Of a stretch of DNA of 32,238 nucleotides, positions 28,181 through 32,238 are shown piece by piece; within the stretch, counting starts at the first letter, position 1; each line of letters begins with the position of its first letter. This DNA comes from Rubritepida sp. GTDB taxonomy: Bacteria > Pseudomonadota > Alphaproteobacteria > Acetobacterales > Acetobacteraceae. Under the pieces are notes generated by a model. The model searched no databases. It saw nothing but the letters and a program-made list of their open reading frames with translations, and was not told the origin of the DNA. The stretch is from NCBI GenBank assembly GCA_014376425.1, contig JACMRO010000514.1, forward strand, positions 1 to 32,238, written 5' to 3'. Made by a program: the position numbers and the translations under genes.

Positions 28181-31100
28181 TTACTCTCTACGGCGCGCCC
28201 GAGGGGGTGGACGCCACCTTGCTGCGCGCCCGCCGCGCTGAGGCCGCAGGCCCCGTGCTGCATGTGACGCGCGACGATGCCCGCATGGCGCGGCTGGAGG
28301 AGGCGCTGGCCTTCTTCATGCCCGAGGCACAGGTGCTGCGCTTCCCGGCCTGGGACTGCCTGCCCTACGATCGCGTCTCGCCCAACCCCGAGATCGTGTC
28401 CGAGCGTGTCTCCACCCTGGCGGTGCTGGCGGAGAAGGCCACCCGGCCGCGCATCGTGCTGACGACGGTGAATGCGCTGGTGCAGAAGGTGCCGCCCCGC
28501 AGCATTTTCTCGGGCAGCACGCTGGCATTGCGCAAGGGCGGGCGGGTGACGCCTGAGGCCATCATCGGCTTCCTGGAATCCAATGGCTACAACCGGGCCG
28601 ACACCGTGATGGAGCATGGCGAGTATGCCGTGCGCGGCGGCATCATCGACCTGTTCCCGGCCGGCGAGCCCGAGCCCATCCGCATCGACATGTTTGGCGA
28701 CGAGATCGACGCCATGCGGCGCTTCGACCCCGGCACGCAGCGCTCGGCGATCGTGGTCGAATCCTTCACCCTGCGCCCGGTGGGCGAGGTGTTCCTGGAC
28801 CGGGACGGCATCGCGCGCTTCCGCGAGGGCTACCGCGAGCTGTTCGGCGCAGCGGCGGCCGATGACCCGCTCTATGTCTCGATCTCCGCCGGCCGCCGGC
28901 ACCCCGGCATGGAGCACTGGGCCGGGCTGTTCCACGACCGGATGGAGACGCTGCTGGACCATCTGGGCCCGGATGCGATGGTCAGCCTCGATTACCAGGC
29001 GGGCGACGTGCTGACGGCGCGGCTGGAGATGATCGCCGACCATTACGAGGCCCGTCGCGTGCCCGCGCGCATTGCCGATGGCGAGGTGCCCTATCGCCCC
29101 GCACCCCCCGCCCGGCTGTATCTCGACCGCGCCGGCTGGGACGCCATGCTGGAGGACAGCCAGCTTGCCATCCTGTCGCCCTTCAACAAGCCCGATGGCG
29201 TCGCCGGCGTCGATGCCGGCGGCCGCCAGGGCCGGCTGTTCATGGATGTGCGCCAGGCCGGCGAGAACGTCTTCCGCGCCTATGCCGCGCATGCCGAGAC
29301 GCAAGCCAGCCGCGGCCGGCGAAACGTGGTGGCGGCCTGGACGCGCGGATCGGCCGAACGGCTGCGCCACATGCTGGCCGAGAACCGGGTGCCGGCCGAG
29401 ACGGTGGCCGACGCCTACGGGCTGGGTCGGCTCGACGCCGGCGTGGTCGCCGTGGCGGTGCTGCCGTTGGAGCGCGGCTTCATCACCGACAAGCTGGCCA
29501 TCTGCGCCGAGCAGGACCTGCTGGGCGAGCGCATTTCCCGCCCGCCCCGGCGCAAGAAGCGCGCCGACCAGTTCATCGCCGACGCCACAGGCATCGAGGT
29601 GGGCGACCTGCTGGTGCACCAGGAGCACGGCATCGGCCGCTATGACGGGCTGGAGACGCTGACCGTCTCGGGCGCGCCGCATGACTGCCTGAAGATGCTG
29701 TATTCCGGCGACGACAAGCTGTTCGTGCCGGTCGAGAACATCGAGGTGCTGTCCCGCTTCGGCAGCGAGGGCGGCGTGGCGCTGGACAAGCTGGGCGGTG
29801 TTGCCTGGCAGAACCGGAAGGCCAAGGCCAAGCAGAAGATCGCTGACATGGCGGTGCAGCTGATCCGCGTCGCCGCCGAGCGCCGCACGCGGGAGGCCGA
29901 CGCCTTCCACCCGCCCGAAGGCGCGTGGGACGAGTTCTGCGCCCGCTTCCCCTTCATCGAGACCGACGACCAGACCCGCGCCATCGCCGATGTGCTGGAG
30001 GACTTCTCCGTCGGACGGCCGATGGACCGCCTCATTTGCGGCGATGTCGGCTTCGGCAAGACGGAGGTGGCGCTGCGGGCCGCATTCATTGCCGCCATGG
30101 CCGGAACCCAAGTGGCGGTGGTGGTGCCGACGACGCTGCTGGCGCGGCAGCATTTCCGCACCTTCACGGCGCGATTCGAGGGGCTGGCGATGAAGGTCGC
30201 GCAGCTCAGCCGCATGGTCACGCCGAAGGATGCCGCCGTGGTCAAGGCCGGCCTGGCCGACGGCACCATCAACATTGTCATCGGCACCCACGCGCTACTG
30301 GCTAAGGGGATTGAGTTCAGCGAACTCGGCCTGGTGATCGTCGATGAGGAGCAGCATTTCGGCGTCGCCCACAAGGAGCGGCTCAAGTCGCTCAAGACCG
30401 ACGTTCACGTGTTGACGCTGACCGCGACCCCTATCCCGCGCACCCTGCAGCTGGCGCTGACCGGCGTGCGCGAGATGAGCATCATCGCGACGCCGCCAAC
30501 CGACCGCCTGGCGGTGCGCACCTTCATCATGCCGTGGGACCCGGTGGTGCTGCGCGAGGCGGTGCAGCGGGAACGCTTCCGCGGCGGCCAGATCTTCTGC
30601 GTGGTGCCGCGGCTGGAGGACATGCCCAAGGTGGCCGAGAGGCTGCGCGAGATCGTGCCCGAGGCGCGCATCACCGAGGCGCATGGCCGGCTGACGCCGA
30701 CCGAGCTGGAACGCGTGATGACCGAGTTCGGCGATGCGAAATGGGACATCCTGCTGTCCACCAACATCGTGGAGTCCGGCCTGGACATGCCGGCGGTGAA
30801 CACGCTGATCATCCACCGCGCCGACATGTTCGGCCTGGCGCAGCTCTACCAGCTGCGCGGCCGGGTGGGGCGCGGCAAGCAGCGCGGCTACGCCTACCTG
30901 ACCTGGCCGGCGGCGCACCGGCTCAGTGCGTCTGCGCAAAAACGCATGGAGGTGATGCAGACGCTGGACAATCTGGGCGCCGGCTTCACCCTGGCGAGCC
31001 ACGACCTGGACATCCGCGGCGCGGGCAATCTGCTGGGCGACGAGCAGTCCGGCCACATCCGTGAGGTCGGCATCGAGCTCTATCAGCAGATGCTGGAGGA

Positions 31101-31611
31101 CGCGGTGGCCGGCCTGAAGACCGGGCGCCGGCGCGATGCGGAGGCAGACTGGATTCCCAACATCTCGCTCGGCCTGCCGGTGCTCATCCCGGAGAAATAC
31201 GTCGCCGAATTGCCGGTGCGGCTGGGGCTGTACCGCCGCATCGGCAGCCTGGCCAACGATGCCGAGATCGAGGCAATGGGCGCCGAATTGGCCGACCGGT
31301 TCGGACCGTTGCCCGAGGAGGTGGAAAACCTGCTGGCCGTCGTCGCCATCAAGCGGCTGTGCCGCGAGGCGGGGGTGGAGCGGCTGGATGCCGGGCCGAA
31401 GGGCGTGGTGCTGGGCTTCCATCGCAACAGCTTCGCCAACCCCGGCGGCCTGGTCGGCTGGGTAGCAGCGCAGAAGGGCCTGGTGAAACTGCGGCCGGAC
31501 CACAAGCTGGCCGTGCTGCGGGAGATGGACCTTGCAGCCCGTGTGCGGGCAGCGCGGGAAATTCTGAATAACCTGGTTCGCCTCAAGGGGGAGGGCCGGC
31601 GGGCGGCGTAA
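28177..31611 (+). CDS. mfd: Transcription-repair coupling factor Mfd
   Basis: ADQFIADATGIEVGDLLVHQEHGIGRYDGLETL (RID), ICGDVGFGKTEVALRAAF, VDEEQHFGVAHKERLK, TATPIPRTLQLALTGVREMSIIATPP, TRG region. Start ATG overlaps sdhE stop (ATGA). Confidence 0.97.
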   Translation: MITLYGAPEGVDATLLRARRAEAAGPVLHVTRDDARMARLEEALAFFMPEAQVLRFPAWDCLPYDRVSPNPEIVSERVSTLAVLAEKATRPRIVLTTVNALVQKVPPRSIFSGSTLALRKGGRVTPEAIIGFLESNGYNRADTVMEHGEYAVRGGIIDLFPAGEPEPIRIDMFGDEIDAMRRFDPGTQRSAIVVESFTLRPVGEVFLDRDGIARFREGYRELFGAAAADDPLYVSISAGRRHPGMEHWAGLFHDRMETLLDHLGPDAMVSLDYQAGDVLTARLEMIADHYEARRVPARIADGEVPYRPAPPARLYLDRAGWDAMLEDSQLAILSPFNKPDGVAGVDAGGRQGRLFMDVRQAGENVFRAYAAHAETQASRGRRNVVAAWTRGSAERLRHMLAENRVPAETVADAYGLGRLDAGVVAVAVLPLERGFITDKLAICAEQDLLGERISRPPRRKKRADQFIADATGIEVGDLLVHQEHGIGRYDGLETLTVSGAPHDCLKMLYSGDDKLFVPVENIEVLSRFGSEGGVALDKLGGVAWQNRKAKAKQKIADMAVQLIRVAAERRTREADAFHPPEGAWDEFCARFPFIETDDQTRAIADVLEDFSVGRPMDRLICGDVGFGKTEVALRAAFIAAMAGTQVAVVVPTTLLARQHFRTFTARFEGLAMKVAQLSRMVTPKDAAVVKAGLADGTINIVIGTHALLAKGIEFSELGLVIVDEEQHFGVAHKERLKSLKTDVHVLTLTATPIPRTLQLALTGVREMSIIATPPTDRLAVRTFIMPWDPVVLREAVQRERFRGGQIFCVVPRLEDMPKVAERLREIVPEARITEAHGRLTPTELERVMTEFGDAKWDILLSTNIVESGLDMPAVNTLIIHRADMFGLAQLYQLRGRVGRGKQRGYAYLTWPAAHRLSASAQKRMEVMQTLDNLGAGFTLASHDLDIRGAGNLLGDEQSGHIREVGIELYQQMLEDAVAGLKTGRRRDAEADWIPNISLGLPVLIPEKYVAELPVRLGLYRRIGSLANDAEIEAMGAELADRFGPLPEEVENLLAVVAIKRLCREAGVERLDAGPKGVVLGFHRNSFANPGGLVGWVAAQKGLVKLRPDHKLAVLREMDLAARVRAAREILNNLVRLKGEGRRAA

Positions 31612-31638
31612 CGACGCTTGCATTCCCGCCACAATCTG

Positions 31639-31669
31639 CCGTTCCATTGCGTTCACGAAACGGGAACGG
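31639..31669 (+). promoter_or_regulatory. Inverted repeat directly upstream of the 31672 start codon (possible mfd terminator or RBS-sequestering hairpin)
   Basis: CCGTTCC-(17 nt)-GGAACGG with nested CGTT-CACGA-AACG; the right arm would contain the presumptive ribosome-binding region. Confidence 0.35.
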
Positions 31670-31671
31670 TC

Positions 31672-32022
31672 ATGCCAGAATTCGGCGAAGCCTCAGCCAG
31701 TGTGATGATGCGCGGCACCGCGATGGAGGCACTGGCCGAGGTGGCCACGGGCCGCTTCGCCGAACGCATGCTGTTGGACGCCGCGGCGCGGCTGCTGCTG
31801 GTGGTGAAGCGCGTGCTGCTGCTGCGCGCCACAGGCATGCTGCGCGAGGCGGCGCCGCGCCCGCCCCAGCGCCGGGCGGTGAGCGAAGTGGAGCGAATCG
31901 TCGCCCGCTGGAACCCCGGTGCGACCACGGCGGCGGAATTCGCGCAGGATATGGCGCCGCGCGACGTGGTGCTGCTGGTCAATCTGGCGCCGATCTGGGC
32001 CGGGGTCGCGGCCAGGCCTTAA
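31672..32022 (+). CDS. Hypothetical protein
   Basis: 116-aa ORF MPEFGEASASVMMRGTAMEALAEVATGRFAERMLLDAAARLLLVVKRVLLLRATGM...; good coding character but no family recognised. Confidence 0.5.
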   Translation: MPEFGEASASVMMRGTAMEALAEVATGRFAERMLLDAAARLLLVVKRVLLLRATGMLREAAPRPPQRRAVSEVERIVARWNPGATTAAEFAQDMAPRDVVLLVNLAPIWAGVAARP

Positions 32023-32185
32023 CAGGCTGCCGAAGAACTGGGCGGGTCCGCTGAGCGGTGCCTTGCCGCGCAGGATGCGTTGGTCAGTTGCCAGGATGCG
32101 ACAGCATCTTGACGGCGAACCAGCCTTTCCTGCCCGAAAATTCCCTCGCCCGCCCTCAGCCGCCAGTTCTTTGCCAGCCTTTTAA
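32019..32185. mobile_element. MITE-like non-autonomous element (~167 bp) with imperfect 23-bp terminal inverted repeats
   Basis: Left end TTAACAGGCTGCCGAAGAACTGG (32019-32041); right end CCAGTTCTTTGCCAGCCTTTTAA (32163-32185), reverse complement TTAAAAGGCTGGCAAAGAACTGG: 20/23 identical by hand. Interior has no convincing ORF and a hairpin AGGATGC-GACA-GCATCTT (32093-32110). Confidence 0.6.
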
Positions 32186-32238
32186 CCGCGTGACGCGGCG
32201 ATGATTGACTTCATCCGGCGGATCGCCGTGGGCAGCCC

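Noticed and set aside
28051-30291. 746-aa minus-strand ORF opposite mfd (and 30295-31656, 453 aa)
   Set aside because: Shadow ORFs of mfd; biased composition and no recognisable motifs.
32088-32160. Short minus-strand reading frame (…REFSGRKGWFAVKMLSHPGN*) within the MITE-like element
   Set aside because: Closed by an in-frame stop just upstream and has no start codon support; may be a decayed remnant but cannot be called a gene.

Overview
This is a high-GC, gene-dense chromosomal segment that looks alphaproteobacterial (Rhodospirillales-like, inferred from gene content and synteny only). It is mostly ordinary housekeeping and metabolic DNA: the C-terminus of a flavin-dependent monooxygenase, nitroreductase, DUF72, PsiF-like, a COG2509-type FAD oxidoreductase, a Phd/PIN toxin-antitoxin pair, class I phaC, a Pro-rich lipoprotein, an aminotransferase-hom-glpX-recJ run, tRNA-Glu(TTC), a GT4 + PhyH-type dioxygenase pair, a TctB-TctA-TctC operon, rpiB-glyA, an orphan Bug/TctC protein, a NUDIX/DUF4340/GldG/GldF/ABC-ATPase operon, recG, sdhE, mfd and a small unknown ORF. 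The most interesting non-coding structure is a ~167-bp MITE-like element at the 3' end (32019-32185). It has 23-bp imperfect terminal inverted repeats (20/23 match by hand), both ending in TTAA, and sits exactly on the stop codon of the preceding ORF. Other points for follow-up are the GT4-PhyH islet directly abutting tRNA-Glu, a NUDIX gene translationally coupled to a Gld-type ABC module, a palindrome ahead of the Phd antitoxin just downstream of phaC, and divergent recG/sdhE start codons only 20 bp apart. I found no CRISPR array, integrase, phage or complete IS, and no clearly novel multi-gene system. All calls come from reading the sequence and ORF translations by eye; no database searches were run.
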